Assembly (NCBI GenBank): GCA_031280065.1
Contig: JAITHH010000107.1
Location: 1-6,108, forward strand
From: Treponema sp.
GTDB lineage: Bacteria > Spirochaetota > Spirochaetia > Treponematales > Breznakiellaceae
Length of the DNA: 6,108 nucleotides
Direction of reading: 5' to 3'
The notes under the pieces are model-generated. The model saw nothing but the letters and a program-made list of their open reading frames with translations, was not told the origin of the DNA and did not search any database. Below, piece by piece: positions 5,956 to 6,108 of this stretch. Positions within the stretch are counted from its first letter, which is position 1. Each line of letters starts with the position of its first letter. The position numbers were made by a program, and so were the translations under genes.

Positions 5956-5986
5956 TTGATTTCGGCCTGGCGGATATGGTTATATG
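5956..5986 (+). promoter_or_regulatory. Possible promoter of the downstream exported-protein gene
   Basis: TTGATT (5956-5961) and TATATG (5981-5986) each match four of six consensus bases but are 19 bases apart, which is long. The AT-rich patch from about 5974 to 6000 stands out against GC-rich surroundings. A promoter in this gap is likely, the exact boxes uncertain. Confidence 0.3.
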
Positions 5987-6002
5987 TATAGAAGATAAAG
6001 AG

Positions 6003-6007
6003 AGGAG
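6003..6007 (+). promoter_or_regulatory. Shine-Dalgarno site that decides a TTG start
   Basis: AGGAG ends six bases before the TTG at 6014 and is the clearest ribosome site in the window. It supports TTG over the in-frame ATG at 6035, which has no such site and would remove most of the signal peptide. Confidence 0.8.
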
Positions 6008-6013
6008 TGTAAC

Positions 6014-6108
6014 TTGATAAAGCCATTGAACGTCATGGCGGTCTGCTTGGTGCTGTGCGCGGCGGCGGCCTTTGCCGGGGAAAGCATGACGGATGATGAA
6101 TATGTGAA
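6014..6108 (+). CDS. Exported protein, N-terminal fragment (3' truncated by window)
   Basis: Thirty-one complete codons of a gene that runs off the right edge. Starting at TTG after a strong AGGAG, it reads MIKPLNVMAVCLVLC followed by AAAAFAGESMTDDEYV. This is a signal peptide: a Lys, a hydrophobic core and an AFA motif that signal peptidase I would cut before GES. The Cys residues lie in the hydrophobic core without a proper lipobox, so a lipoprotein is less likely. The mature part is too short to identify a family. Unlike the two genes before it, this one has a normal leader with a ribosome site. Confidence 0.72.
   Translation, partial: MIKPLNVMAVCLVLCAAAAFAGESMTDDEYV

Overview
The window reads as a GC-rich spirochaete chromosome segment, most likely a Treponema-like lineage (Spirochaetota). 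This rests on the gene set and style: a class III nucleotide cyclase followed by a FecR/fibronectin-III-like anchored protein and a small-barrel protein, a Big_2 lipoprotein with one cysteine per domain, and a FlgO-like/PPC secreted protein. The taxonomic call is inference. All genes seen are on the + strand and almost all the protein output is destined for the envelope.

Region A (1-3600) is a tight operon. It holds the 3' end of a class III adenylate/guanylate cyclase, then a 696-aa single-pass membrane protein starting 3 nt after the cyclase stop (FecR-like domain, four fibronectin-III-like sandwiches, a Pro-rich tandem repeat), then a 398-aa exported protein that overlaps the previous gene by 11 nt (signal peptide, FN3-like and IPT/TIG-like domains, and a C-terminal segment resembling a small outer-membrane beta-barrel ending in Phe). 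The order resembles, from memory, the T. pallidum TP0485-TP0484-TP0483 cluster.

Region B (3601-4629) is a monocistronic-looking Big_2 lipoprotein gene. Its first and third Ig-like repeats are nearly identical in DNA over about 150 bp. Base composition is visibly less GC-rich than the operon upstream.

Region C (4630-5926) is a secreted protein that joins a FlgO-like N-terminal domain to two PPC (bacterial pre-peptidase C-terminal) domains. It is preceded by a perfect 9-bp inverted repeat. Region D (5927-6108) has a weak hairpin, a possible promoter, a strong AGGAG ribosome site and the first 31 codons of another exported protein that begins with TTG and runs off the window.

The most interesting regulatory signal is that genes B and C both lack a Shine-Dalgarno site. 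Each has a sigma-70-like promoter with a 17-bp spacer whose predicted +1 falls on or one base before the ATG, suggesting two consecutive leaderless transcripts. In C the inverted repeat overlaps the -35 box and looks like an operator. I did not see a CRISPR array, tRNA, rRNA, insertion sequence or phage gene. No single wholly new system is proven here; the best candidates are the cyclase-linked envelope operon and the paired leaderless promoters.
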